Positions 8,642 through 17,700 of a stretch of 64,000 bases of DNA are shown piece by piece. The notes under the pieces are model-generated. The model saw only the letters and a list, made by a program, of their open reading frames with translations. It ran no database searches and was not told the origin of the DNA. How positions within the stretch are numbered: the first letter of the stretch is position 1; every line of letters starts with the position of its first letter. The stretch comes from Salinimicrobium sp. TH3 (lineage in GTDB: Bacteria; Bacteroidota; Bacteroidia; Flavobacteriales; Flavobacteriaceae): NCBI RefSeq assembly GCF_026676115.1, contig NZ_JAPONB010000007.1:62001-126000 (forward strand). Direction: 5' to 3'. The translations under genes and the position numbers were made by a program.

Positions 8642-9328
8642 ATGTCCCGACATAATTTCTTAGCCGGCCTCACTACAGGATTCACTCCCGTAATTGATGC
8701 CGGTTTTTCTTTGCCAGATTACCGGCATGTTGACCTCTCGGTCAATAATCCTGAATTATCCCAGGCGCATTTTAATTCTCCGGAAGCTTTTCAGGAATAC
8801 CTTGATTATTTTATGCGGAAGCGGGGAGGAAAGATAACCTATGGAGGTTACAATGAACACCGCGGACTTTATCGACGCAGTGATTTATTTTCTTCTGCGG
8901 AAGAGGAAGATTTGATAAGGAACCGGCATATTGGTTTGGATATCTGGGCACCACTGGGTACAAATGTACTTGCTGTTCTGGATGGAAAGATCCACAGTTT
9001 TAGAGATAACGATAATTTTGGCGATTATGGACCTACTATTATTCTGGAGCATCAAATTGAAGACAGAAAGTTTTACACCTTATACGGACATCTGGAAAAA
9101 AGATCGCTGGAAAACCTGAAGGAGGGGCAGAAGGTTAAACAGGGAGAACAGATCGCTACATTGGGAGGTGCGTTAGAAAACGGAAGTTATGCACCTCATC
9201 TTCATTTTCAGATCATTTTAAATATGCAGGGCAAAAAAGGAGATTATCCCGGGGTCGCCGCCAAAAAAGACCTGGATTTCTACCTGGACAATTGTCCCGA
9301 TCCAAATTTGTTGCTAAAGATCTATTAA
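8642..9328 (+). CDS. M23 family metallopeptidase (LytM-like)
   Basis: 228 aa with the zinc peptidase signature of M23 endopeptidases: HxGxD as HIGLD (H96, D100), YGHL (H150) and the HLHF motif (H186, H188). These would bind zinc and cleave peptide cross-links in peptidoglycan. The N terminus lacks an obvious signal peptide, unlike many family members, so its location is uncertain. It starts 23 bp after the preceding gene and may be part of the same transcript. Downstream lie the tandem repeats flanking a transposase. Confidence 0.88.
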   Translation: MSRHNFLAGLTTGFTPVIDAGFSLPDYRHVDLSVNNPELSQAHFNSPEAFQEYLDYFMRKRGGKITYGGYNEHRGLYRRSDLFSSAEEEDLIRNRHIGLDIWAPLGTNVLAVLDGKIHSFRDNDNFGDYGPTIILEHQIEDRKFYTLYGHLEKRSLENLKEGQKVKQGEQIATLGGALENGSYAPHLHFQIILNMQGKKGDYPGVAAKKDLDFYLDNCPDPNLLLKIY

Positions 9329-9813
9329 TTAACGGGTGGTCATGATGCCTTAGTCAAGGCTCTTTAGGTAGCCAAAGGTCCCGGAAGGACGGCAGGTTAA
9401 TAGAATGTGCAGATACATTTTTAATCCCATGGTGATTACCTATATGAGGAATGAATATTTCATTTATGGAGTGCCTGTGGGTAGAACAAGATATTTAGAA
9501 ATAAATATTTCAGTCCAGTAGGAACCTAGGATTAGAACAAGATATTAGGGAATGATAATTTATTTTTCAGTCTTCTGGGGACTACTTAGGGTAGAAAAGG
9601 GTATTTATAAATAAATATTTGAGTCCCGTAAGGCCTACCTATGGGCAGTCTAGATCCAGAGTGATTATTTTATTTTCAGTCCCGTAGGGACTACCTATGG
9701 GTAGCCATGATCCAGAGTGATTATTTTATTTTCAGTCCCGGAGGGACTGCCTGTGGGTAGAAAAAAATGTACAGAGCGCAACTGTGCCGTTAGGTACAGC
9801 ATATGATCGATCA
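9329..9813. repeat. Degenerate 56-bp tandem repeats left of transposase
   Basis: No gene is seen. About five to six imperfect copies of a roughly 56-bp unit run from about 9450 to 9760. Landmarks cagtcccgtaggga(c)tacctatgggtag recur at 9511, 9568, 9621, 9677 and 9733. Each contains a GTCCCGTAGGGAC palindrome followed by an AT-rich gattattttatttt spacer. The array abuts the end of the IS200-like transposase gene, as expected of repeats cognate to a RAYT-type enzyme. Confidence 0.8.
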
Positions 9814-10272
9814 TCAAATAGGTTTAAATATATATCGATCATCAAATTTGATATTAAATGCTTCCAGAAGGTTTATATACTCCTCCTGAAATGTCAGTGT
9901 TTTGTGATGCTCTTCTTGGTTTTGTATGTATCTTATTACACTTGGTAGTTGTGTTTTTGCATATGAAAATGCACCGTACCCGGCTTGCCAGGAAAATTTT
10001 CCATTTACAAATCCTTTATTGTTTATCCATTTAGATGAATCCTGCTTTACCTGTTTCATTAGATCAGAAAGAGATTGGGAAGGTCGCATCCCAAACAAAA
10101 TATGGATATGGTCTGGCATACCGTTTATTTGTAATACTTTATGTTCATTGTTTTGTATAATGCCGGTGATGTATTTATACAATTCATCCTTAAAAGCATT
10201 TCGAATCAGACTTTCCCTGTTTTGTACAGCAAAGACTGTTTGAATATGTATTTCTGTATATGTGTTTGCCAT
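9814..10272 (-). CDS. tnpA: IS200/IS605-type Y1 transposase (TnpA / RAYT)
   Basis: 152 aa HUH-superfamily single-strand transposase. The metal-binding HUH motif is HIH at residues 55-57 (GMPDHIHILF), and the likely catalytic tyrosine is Y115 in SVIRYIQNQEEHH. The length is that of IS200/IS605 TnpA, and no TnpB follows. The gene is intact. Its flanks differ: a 56-bp repeat array on the left and a 105-bp repeat array on the right, both rich in short palindromes. This suggests it acts on, or has spread, these repeats rather than being a simple insertion sequence. Confidence 0.92.
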   Translation of the reverse strand: MANTYTEIHIQTVFAVQNRESLIRNAFKDELYKYITGIIQNNEHKVLQINGMPDHIHILFGMRPSQSLSDLMKQVKQDSSKWINNKGFVNGKFSWQAGYGAFSYAKTQLPSVIRYIQNQEEHHKTLTFQEEYINLLEAFNIKFDDRYIFKPI

Positions 10273-10285
10273 GCTTTATTTATAT

Positions 10286-10606
10286 ATCCCGTACCTAAAG
10301 GCACGGAAATCTAAATAAATTCTAATTTCTACCTGTAGGATGTCCCTAACGGGACATAATTCTTTTTATGGAATTTAATCCATTCTGTGAAACCCCGTAC
10401 CTAAAAGCACGGAAATCTGAATAATTCTAATTTCTACCGGTAGGGTGTCCTTAACGGGACATAATTCCTTTTATGGAATTTAATTCTTTCTGTGAAGCCC
10501 CGTACCTAAAGGCACGGAAACCTGAATGAATTCTAATTTCTACCTGTAGGATGTCCCTAAAGGGACATAATTCTTTTTAATGAAATTTAATCCTTTCTGT
10601 GAAACT
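10286..10606. repeat. 105-bp tandem repeat, three copies, right of transposase
   Basis: Three consecutive units start at about 10288, 10394 and 10499 (period 105-106 bp). Each begins CCCGTACCTAAAGGCACGG, a hairpin, continues with aatttctacctgtagg(a/g)tgtcc(c/t)taacgggac, a second hairpin, and ends with ttttatggaatttaat. A truncated fourth unit starts at about 10607. The pair of hairpins per unit is the architecture of REP doublets recognised by RAYT transposases. The remaining bases to 10682 show nothing recognisable. Confidence 0.88.
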
Positions 10607-10682
10607 CCCCGTATCCTGAAACAGGGCAATCGTATTTTAGTTCATACTCTCAATAAATATTCCTTGACGTGCCATAAAATTT

Positions 10683-11267
10683 TCACGATGCTCTCACCTT
10701 TTCTATGGTCTCGGGATCTTTCAAAGGCACACGCACCAGGGTTTGGTCCCAGGCAAGATTAAAGTTTATTAGGCCCTGCTTTTCTTCGAAATAAATTGTG
10801 AATTGTTCGATCGGGTTCTTTAGTTTTTTCACCGGTACTTCGACCGTGAGTACGTCATATTCCGGGATTCGGGATGGGAGTTCGTCGGCGGTAATACCCC
10901 AGGGGTACATTTCAGAATTGAAGATCACCTTCCAGGAATTCTCTTTTGGAATGGTCCAAAGGGTGTAGGTGCCTGCCTGCAGGAGCGAACCATCTACAAG
11001 AATATCTTTAGAAGTGTAGAAAGTGGTGGCTTCATTAGCCCCGGTTCTCCATACCTGGTCGTAAGGAACGAGTCCGCCAAAGATAGTCCTGTCTTTTTTG
11101 TAAGGACGGTTATAAAAAACTTCCAGCTGCAAATCTCCACTGCTATACTCCACAGTAGCTTCGGGACTAAACGATTTGGTGTTGTTCTTATAGATGATGT
11201 AGGTGAGCATGATCGCCCCTAACACAATTATAAAACCTAGAAATCCTTTCTTAACAGTACTTTGCAT
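10683..11267 (-). CDS. DUF2911 domain-containing membrane-anchored protein
   Basis: 194 aa. The N-terminal hydrophobic segment GFLGFIIVLGAIMLTYIIY (about 8-26) is an uncleaved anchor or signal. The rest is a DUF2911 domain with the typical VEYSSGDLQLEVFYNRPYKKDR, PYDQVWRTGANEATTF and AGTYTLWTIP segments. The family is common in Bacteroidetes; its function is unknown, and a periplasmic location is likely. It is a single gene on the minus strand. Confidence 0.9.
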   Translation of the reverse strand: MQSTVKKGFLGFIIVLGAIMLTYIIYKNNTKSFSPEATVEYSSGDLQLEVFYNRPYKKDRTIFGGLVPYDQVWRTGANEATTFYTSKDILVDGSLLQAGTYTLWTIPKENSWKVIFNSEMYPWGITADELPSRIPEYDVLTVEVPVKKLKNPIEQFTIYFEEKQGLINFNLAWDQTLVRVPLKDPETIEKVRAS

Positions 11268-11336
11268 GTGCTAATGTAAACAATTTCCGCGCCGAAACAT
11301 GCTTAACAGGAAATACCAAAAGCTGATTTAAAAAAA

Positions 11337-11415
11337 TGTCATTCCGACGATAGGAGAAATCTCTGGTAGAAACGAAAGATTCTTCGCTTCGCAAAAGCTA
11401 TGCTCTGAATAACAG
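11337..11415. repeat. Family B palindromic repeat, isolated copy
   Basis: A single copy of the GTCATTCCGACG...GAATCTC / GAGATTC...CTGAATGAC inverted repeat that occurs in arrays at 21.2-21.8 and 26.0-26.6 kb. The copy is slightly diverged, ending gaataacag. Confidence 0.85.
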
Positions 11416-11500
11416 AAGGACTCCCTCTTAAAAAGTGGTAAGTGAAGATATTTTTCAAGAAATATCCATGGTTAGGCCCATAAATTGATAACTTAGAAAT

Positions 11501-11521
11501 AAAAAAGCCCCAATAGGGGCT
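11501..11521 (-). terminator. Intrinsic terminator after DUF2383 gene
   Basis: Perfect 6-bp stem AGCCCC / GGGGCT with an AATA loop (11506-11521), followed on the minus strand by a run of T (11501-11506 as A on plus). It lies 25 bp beyond the stop of the minus-strand gene at 11546. Confidence 0.85.
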
Positions 11522-11545
11522 AATGTAAAAATGTTTTTGTGCCTA

Positions 11546-12043
11546 TTACATCGCCTTCAGCTTACGAACTCTTGGGCGATTGGAAGGATCTAACGCTTCT
11601 TCTCCCGATTCATATTTAAGGCATTTCTGTACTGCACTTTCTATAGTTTCTTTTTGCTTTTTTAGGATCTTCAGGATCTCCTTAGGCAAAGCTTTATTTT
11701 CAATTATCTCATTATAAAGCTCCAGGTTTTCCTCGTCTTTTTTTCTGCATTTTTTCAGCAGTTTTAGGGGTTTGGCCTTAACAAGGGCTTTTCTCTCTTC
11801 CCGCCAGTCGCGATCAAGATTTCCTTTTTGCACCCATTCCCTGGCGGGTTCCACATCTGCCTGAACAAGCTGTTCAGAAATTTCGTAGCTAAAGCGGTTC
11901 CTGTTTACAGTCTCATGGTTGAAAAATCGCTTCAACTCCACCTGCTGTACATCCTCGCTCGCATTGTAATAAATACGTTCTGCTTCAAAACTCTCTATAA
12001 GCAACGAATTTAACTTCTTAAATTTAGAGTAACGATCTTCCAT
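11546..12043 (-). CDS. DUF2383 / PA2169-type four-helix protein
   Basis: 165 aa, all-helical and rich in Glu and Lys. The pattern (LNSLLIESFEAERIYYNASEDV, FFNHETVNRNRFSYEI, then a C-terminal CRKKDEENLELYNEIIE helix) matches the ferritin-like four-helix DUF2383 (PA2169) family. The second helix pair carries the acidic and His positions typical of ferritin-like folds, but metal binding is unproven. It is the last gene of a minus-strand run with an iron-type transporter and a P19-like protein, and a clean terminator follows it. No signal peptide is present, so it is cytosolic. Confidence 0.65.
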   Translation of the reverse strand: MEDRYSKFKKLNSLLIESFEAERIYYNASEDVQQVELKRFFNHETVNRNRFSYEISEQLVQADVEPAREWVQKGNLDRDWREERKALVKAKPLKLLKKCRKKDEENLELYNEIIENKALPKEILKILKKQKETIESAVQKCLKYESGEEALDPSNRPRVRKLKAM

Positions 12044-12062
12044 AATTATTGTTTTATAACTT

Positions 12063-12070
12063 CGAAGATA
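12063..12070 (-). promoter_or_regulatory. Possible -7 box for DUF2383 gene
   Basis: On the minus strand the sequence is TATCTTCG, one mismatch from TAnnTTTG, 19 bp before the ATG at 12043. No clear -33 element was seen. If used, the DUF2383 gene is transcribed separately from the VIT1 gene upstream. Confidence 0.3.
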
Positions 12071-12190
12071 GTTACGTTTGTAGATTATTTACTGCTAACC
12101 AATTGTTAAATCACTGATTTTTAATAGAATATTCAGTAAAATTTAAGAATAAGAATTCAGGTGTTAAGAAATTTCGGGATTAGAAATTTC

Positions 12191-12922
12191 CTACATCGCC
12201 ACAAACATCTTTTCGAGAACATCTCCCACGAAGTAGGCGAGGAAGGCTGCTAAACCTCCTAGGAGCAGGGTCTCAAAAATGCCGAAAAGAATATTCTTTT
12301 CGGTTACGAAACTTTTTAGACTACCTACAATGGCGAGAGCTACCCCGGTTAAGATACAGGAGTAAAGAAAAAGATCATCCTGTATAGATGGTCCTGCACC
12401 GGTAAAAACATAAGAAAGCAGCGGGACAGAGCCAACTACCACGAAACTAAAAAAAGTCATACCGGCTGTTTTATATGGGGCCTTATCGCTTTTTACCATT
12501 TCCAGTTCCTCTTTCATCATGGTATCCACCCACACATCCTTATCGGCTGTTATTACGTCCACAACCTGTTCCAGCAGGTCGCCTTTAAAGCCTTTGGCCG
12601 CATAGATCTCCCTAATTTCCTCTACTTCCTTTTCCCGCAGGTTTTCAATTTCCCAGTATTCTACTTGTTTATGGCGTTCAAAGGTGTCCCGTTCTGCCTT
12701 GGTAGAAAAGAAATTGCCAACGCTCATTGAAAAGCCGTCGGCAATAAGATTCGCTAGTCCGAGGATGACCACAACCTGTATTCCAAGGCTGGCACCTTCG
12801 GCTCCTGCTACTACTGCAAAGGTGGTGATGGCGCCGTCTATGCCCCCGTATACGAATTCAGCAATATAATCTTTATTGAAGAAGAGGATCTTTTCCTGAG
12901 AGTGGAGTTGTTTTTCCTGCAT
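12191..12922 (-). CDS. VIT1/CCC1 family metal (iron/manganese) transporter
   Basis: 243 aa. The N-terminal [24 protein letters not shown] segment and the following [26 protein letters not shown] are the conserved first helices of VIT1/CCC1 transporters. A charged cytosolic segment (about 75-150), rich in Glu and with several His/Met, corresponds to the metal-binding domain. Three more hydrophobic segments follow, giving the usual five-helix layout. Family members move Fe2+ or Mn2+ out of the cytosol. The gene begins 21 bp after the P19-like gene, so the two are probably co-transcribed. Confidence 0.9.
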   Translation of the reverse strand: MQEKQLHSQEKILFFNKDYIAEFVYGGIDGAITTFAVVAGAEGASLGIQVVVILGLANLIADGFSMSVGNFFSTKAERDTFERHKQVEYWEIENLREKEVEEIREIYAAKGFKGDLLEQVVDVITADKDVWVDTMMKEELEMVKSDKAPYKTAGMTFFSFVVVGSVPLLSYVFTGAGPSIQDDLFLYSCILTGVALAIVGSLKSFVTEKNILFGIFETLLLGGLAAFLAYFVGDVLEKMFVAM

Positions 12923-12943
12923 TGGACGATATTTAATTAGTGG

Positions 12944-13474
12944 CTATTCCGGTCCATGAGGTTCCCTGCCTGTTTCCATTTCGATCTCAATTTCGACATT
13001 TACATCCTTTTCATAACGTTTTCCTTTGATCTCATCATGCCTGTGGAATTCGGGTGCAGGAATTTCCAGTTGGACTTTATATTTTCCTTCTTTTGGTATT
13101 TTAAAAAACGCGCCATAATGCAGCAGGAATGGATGCCACAGGAGCGGGAAATCTGTCTCAACGATCTGCTTTCCATCCCGATCCAGCACTTTACCGCGAA
13201 TCTTTAGCCCCGGAATGAAACGCTTGTCTTTCCTGTCTCTCACCACGATTTCCAGGTGCGTATTAAAACCTTCTTTTGGAGTGTTCCACTTCAGCTTTCC
13301 TTCCTGCAGTTGGTAGGTGCCTTCAGCTTCTTCAGAAGCCAGGCTAATTATATAATCATCCACTTCTTTTTCGGCGTGGTTGTCCATTTCTTTCATGTAA
13401 TCCAGGGCTGCCGAATATGCTTTTCCCTGGTCTTCGGCTAATTTGATCTTCTTTTCGTTGTCTTCGATCTTCAT
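12944..13474 (-). CDS. P19/Tp34-like Fe2+ transport-associated protein
   Basis: 176 aa. An N-terminal helical stretch (about 1-55) is followed by an immunoglobulin-like beta domain. The segments HLEIVVRDRKDKRFIPGLKI, LLWHPFLLHYGAFFKIP, GKYKVQLEIPAPEFHRHDE and GKRY resemble the P19/Tp34 periplasmic iron-binding family, including its HYGA and HRHD histidines. Unlike classical P19 it has no signal peptide, which would leave it in the cytosol. It lies immediately upstream of a VIT1/CCC1 transporter. Copper or iron binding is an inference from the family pattern. Confidence 0.68.
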   Translation of the reverse strand: MKIEDNEKKIKLAEDQGKAYSAALDYMKEMDNHAEKEVDDYIISLASEEAEGTYQLQEGKLKWNTPKEGFNTHLEIVVRDRKDKRFIPGLKIRGKVLDRDGKQIVETDFPLLWHPFLLHYGAFFKIPKEGKYKVQLEIPAPEFHRHDEIKGKRYEKDVNVEIEIEMETGREPHGPE

Positions 13475-13684
13475 TTTTTATTTCTTAAGGGTTAGTCTCT
13501 TTAAGATAAGAACAAGTGCTTGTCTTTGCTGCTAATGCCCTGTTAAAAAAGGGTTCAAAAATGTCATTTTAAACCTCTTTTTGAGATAAGGATGTAAGAC
13601 AAATTCTGAAAAACAAAAAATCAAGAAAGGTCTCCTGTCAAAAATGCGTTTTTGCACAATGATTTTTTTAGGAGCTTTCATGAT

Positions 13685-14203
13685 CTATCTGTAAGGAGTT
13701 GTACCTTTTACCTGGTGCGGATTTGGCACCTTTCGCCGCATAATAAGTGCGGCAATGGCTGCTGTTATAAGTCCCGTAACGGCTGCCCACAATAGACTTT
13801 GCAGAATGTAGTTGGAGATATTGAAGTAGGCTTCGGCTTCTTGCCTGGTCATTTCTCCTGTTTCTACGGAATATTCAGTGATGTTGGCGAAATATTCAGG
13901 GGTAATGACAAAGCTTATTAACAGTTGTACAAAAGGGGAGAGGATCACAATTCCCAGGGTTAGGATTGCCCCGCTTTTAAATCCTTCTTTCCAGCTCATA
14001 ACGCCATTGTGAAAGTTCTTCCTCTTGTCGTAAAGTGCCAACAGGTAAATGCCAATAGCCACTATGGCAAAAAAGCTGGTGTAGAATGCATGTTCCGAGA
14101 TATACTCATCATGCAGGCCGAGTAATTTTTCTCCCACCATCCACAGGATCATGACCACAGAAAAAATTACGGCCCATTTGATTTCAATACGATACTTGCT
14201 CAT
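13685..14203 (-). CDS. DUF4199 domain-containing membrane protein
   Basis: 172 aa with four hydrophobic helices: about 8-24, 42-58, 80-100 and 132-155. The SWKEGFKSGAILTLGIVIL segment and the ITPEYFANITEY loop are typical of the Bacteroidetes DUF4199 family. It is an inner-membrane protein of unknown function. The C terminus ends with a basic MRRKVPNPHQ tail. It is monocistronic on the minus strand, with a repeat-filled gap upstream. Confidence 0.9.
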   Translation of the reverse strand: MSKYRIEIKWAVIFSVVMILWMVGEKLLGLHDEYISEHAFYTSFFAIVAIGIYLLALYDKRKNFHNGVMSWKEGFKSGAILTLGIVILSPFVQLLISFVITPEYFANITEYSVETGEMTRQEAEAYFNISNYILQSLLWAAVTGLITAAIAALIMRRKVPNPHQVKGTTPYR

Positions 14204-14789
14204 GACGAAAAGGTTAGTTCTCTAAAATTAACAAAAAAAGCCTTATTAAAACAGGTCGTTAAAAAAAGAGGCTGAAATTATGATACACCTTCTTCTTTGC
14301 TTTTTCAGGTTTACTCATTAAAAAAGCAATTGTGAAGTGATGCTAAAATTTATACAATCTAACTTAAATCTGTCCCGAGACTTCGGGAGGTTGAAAGTGA
14401 AAAAAAATCTAAAGAGATGCTGAAATGAATTCAGCATGACGAGGTATAGTTTCGTCAACCTGAACTTGTTTCAGGTTCTCATTTACAACAGTAGCATCTG
14501 GATAGATTCTGAAATAAATTCAGCATGACATAGGGCTAATAAAAAGAAAGAGGCCTGAAAAGCAATTTTGCCTTTCAGACCTCCTTAAAAAAGATATACT
14601 GACCACTGATCACACCTCCTCTGTCCTGCGGACATCTCCCCTTTGTAAGGGGAGAAATATTTCGTACTACTAATTAGGAGTAGTGATATGTCGGCGTTTT
14701 AATTATTGATCACTAATAACCGGACCCCTCTGTCCTACGGACATCTCCCCTTTGTAAGGGGAGAAATATTTTGGTTCAGATTTAGCTAG
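14204..14789. repeat. Repeat-filled gap downstream of secA
   Basis: No gene is seen. It contains two direct copies of a CTCTGTCCTRCGGACATCTCCCCTTTGTAAGGGGAG unit (about 14630-14668 and 14729-14766), each with two short palindromes. Two copies of a TGAAATRAATTCAGCATGAC hairpin unit lie at about 14418-14441 and 14508-14530. A related cctgaacttgtttcaggttc palindrome is at about 14459-14480. These are further families of short palindromic intergenic repeats. Confidence 0.8.
14550..14584 (-). terminator. Candidate secA terminator hairpin
   Basis: Stem AGGCCTGAAAAG / CTTTCAGACCT with one or two mismatches encloses an AT-rich loop. On the minus strand it is followed by a T-rich tract. It lies about 205 bp after the secA stop, so it may serve as its transcription end. 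Confidence 0.55.
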
Positions 14790-17700
14790 TTAATCATCTA
14801 CAAGTACCCAGTCTCCTTTGTCAAGAAGCGGAATGGCTTGTTTAAATTTCATGCTTTTATTTTCACCCGTCATCACATTTTTAATGGTGACCTTGTCGTT
14901 ACGGCCGATCTTTGGGCGTTCCCGGGTGATAGTTTCAGTTACCTGAGGGCGACGTTGCTGAGTTTGGCCTGCAGCCCTACTTTGGGCAGCTCTCTCATCC
15001 ATATTCGGGATTTCTTCCTTCGAAGTCTCAACAGCCTCTTTTTTCCTGGTTTGTCTTGCCTCTTTAATTTGAGCAGGGTTTGGTGCAGGAAGTTCTCCTT
15101 TGAACAGGAAGGAGATCACATCTTTATTTACCATGTCAAGCATCACCTTGAACAATTCAAAAGCTTCGAACTTATAGATCAACAATGGATCCTTTTGTTC
15201 GTGTACAGCCAACTGCACACTCTGTTTAAGCTCGTCCATCTTCCTTAGGTGAGTCTTCCAGGCGTCGTCAATGATCGCCAAACTTATGTTCTTTTCAAAG
15301 TCGGTGATTAACTGCTTACCTTCACTTTCATATGCTTTTTCAAGATTGGTAACTACCTGCAGGGTTTTCGTGCCATCCGTAAATGGAACAGCGATCCTTT
15401 CAAAGCTATTTCCTTTATCTTCCCACACCTGCTTGATCACAGGGTAAGCAGCTTCGGCATTGCGTTTCATCTTTTCAAGGTAGTGCTCGTAGGCAGCCTT
15501 GTAAACGGTTCTTGCAATCTTTTGAAAATCCATTTTGTCGAACTCTTCCTTGGTCACAGGAGAACTCATGGAGAAATAGCGAATAAGTTCGAACTCAAAG
15601 TTCTTAAAGTCGCTCGCCAGTTTATTTGTTTCTGCAATACCTTCTGCAGTATCATAGATCATGTTTGAAATATCCACACGCAATCTGTCTCCAAATAAGG
15701 CGTGGTAACGTCGCTTATAAACCACCTCACGCTGGGCATTCATCACATCGTCATACTCCAGAAGTCGCTTACGTACTCCAAAGTTGTTCTCTTCCACCTT
15801 TTTCTGAGCGCGTTCAATGGATTTAGAGATCATGGAATGCTGGATCACTTCTCCTTCTTCCAGACCCATGCGGTCCATTAATTTCGCGATCTTTTCCGAT
15901 CCAAACAGGCGCATCAGGTTATCTTCAAGAGACACATAAAACTGTGAACTTCCGGGATCTCCCTGTCGTCCTGCACGACCTCTTAACTGCCTGTCCACGC
16001 GTCTTGAGTCGTGACGCTCTGTACCTACAATGGCAAGACCGCCAGCTTCCTTAACTTCTTTGGACAATTTAATATCTGTACCACGACCGGCCATGTTGGT
16101 GGCTATGGTCACAACGCCCGAGTTACCTGCTTCGGCAACAATATCGGCTTCCTTCTTATGCAGTTTTGCGTTAAGAACGTTGTGAGGTACGTTGCGCAGT
16201 TTAAGCATACGGCTAAGCAATTCTGAAATTTCTACGGAGGTAGTACCAATCAACACCGGTCTTCCCGCCTTGGAAAGTTCGGTTACATGATCGATTACTG
16301 CATTGTATTTTTCACGTTTGGTCTTGTAGACCAGATCTTCTTTATCTTTTCTTGCGATAGGGCGGTTCGTCGGAATTTCTACCACATCCAATTTGTAGAT
16401 CTCCCACAATTCTCCTGCTTCGGTCACAGCTGTACCGGTCATCCCCGATAGTTTGCTGTACATCCTGAAATAATTCTGTAGGGTTACCGTAGCAAAGGTT
16501 TGCGTGGCATCTTCAATCTTCACATTCTCCTTGGCTTCAATTGCCTGATGTAGTCCGTCACTGTATCGACGGCCTTCCATGATACGGCCGGTTTGTTCAT
16601 CCACAATTTTCACCTTGTTGTCCATCACCACATATTCGGTGTCTTTTTCAAACAGGGTGTAAGCCTTTAACAGCTGACGCATGGTGTGAATTCTCTCGCT
16701 CTTCACGCTGTAGTCGCGGAATAGATCTTCTTTCTTTTCGGCTTCTTCCTCTTTAGCAAGACCTTCTTTCTCGATCTTGGCGATCTCCATCCCAATTTCG
16801 GGCATTACGAAGAAATCGGGGTCATCTTTACCTGAAAGGAATTCGATTCCCTTATCTGTAAGGTCGATCTGGTTATTTTTCTCCTCGATCACAAAATACA
16901 ATTCGGCATCAACCGTGGGCATTTCCCGGTTGTTATCGGCCATGTACTTGTTCTCTGTTTTCTGAAGAAGCGCCTTAACACCTTCTTCACTCAGATATTT
17001 TATAAGAGCCTTATTCTTTGGAAGTCCGCGGTACACGCGTAACAACTGTAATCCACCTTCCTCGGTGTTTCCCGAAGCTATAAGTTTTTTGGCTTCAGCA
17101 AGAACCCCGGTTAAATATTTTCGCTGTACCTCAACAATGTTGGCGATAGCAGGTTTTAATTGATCGAATTCATGAACGTCGCCCTTGGGAATTGGTCCCG
17201 AAATAATAAGAGGCGTTCTCGCATCATCAACCAGCACCGAATCCACCTCATCTACTATGGCGTAGTTGTGGGGACGTTGCACAAGATCGTCGGGCGAATG
17301 TGACATGTTATCCCGCAGGTAATCAAATCCAAATTCATTATTGGTTCCGTAGGTGATATCGGCATTGTATGCCTTTCTACGGGAAGCTGAATTGGGACGG
17401 TGGTAATCAATACAGTCAACAGTCAAGCCATGGAACTGGAAAATAGGAGCCATCCATGCGCTGTCACGTTTTGCCAGGTAATCGTTCACCGTAACCAGGT
17501 GCACCCCGTTCCCGGTAAGGCCGTTAAGGTACATGGGAAGTGTGGCCACAAGGGTTTTACCTTCCCCGGTTTGCATCTCTGCGATCTTTCCCTGGTGCAT
17601 TGCGACACCACCTATAAGCTGCACATCGTAGTGCACCATATCCCAGGTAATGGGTTTTCCGGCAGCATCCCAAGAATTCTTCCAAATTGCATGATCTCCT

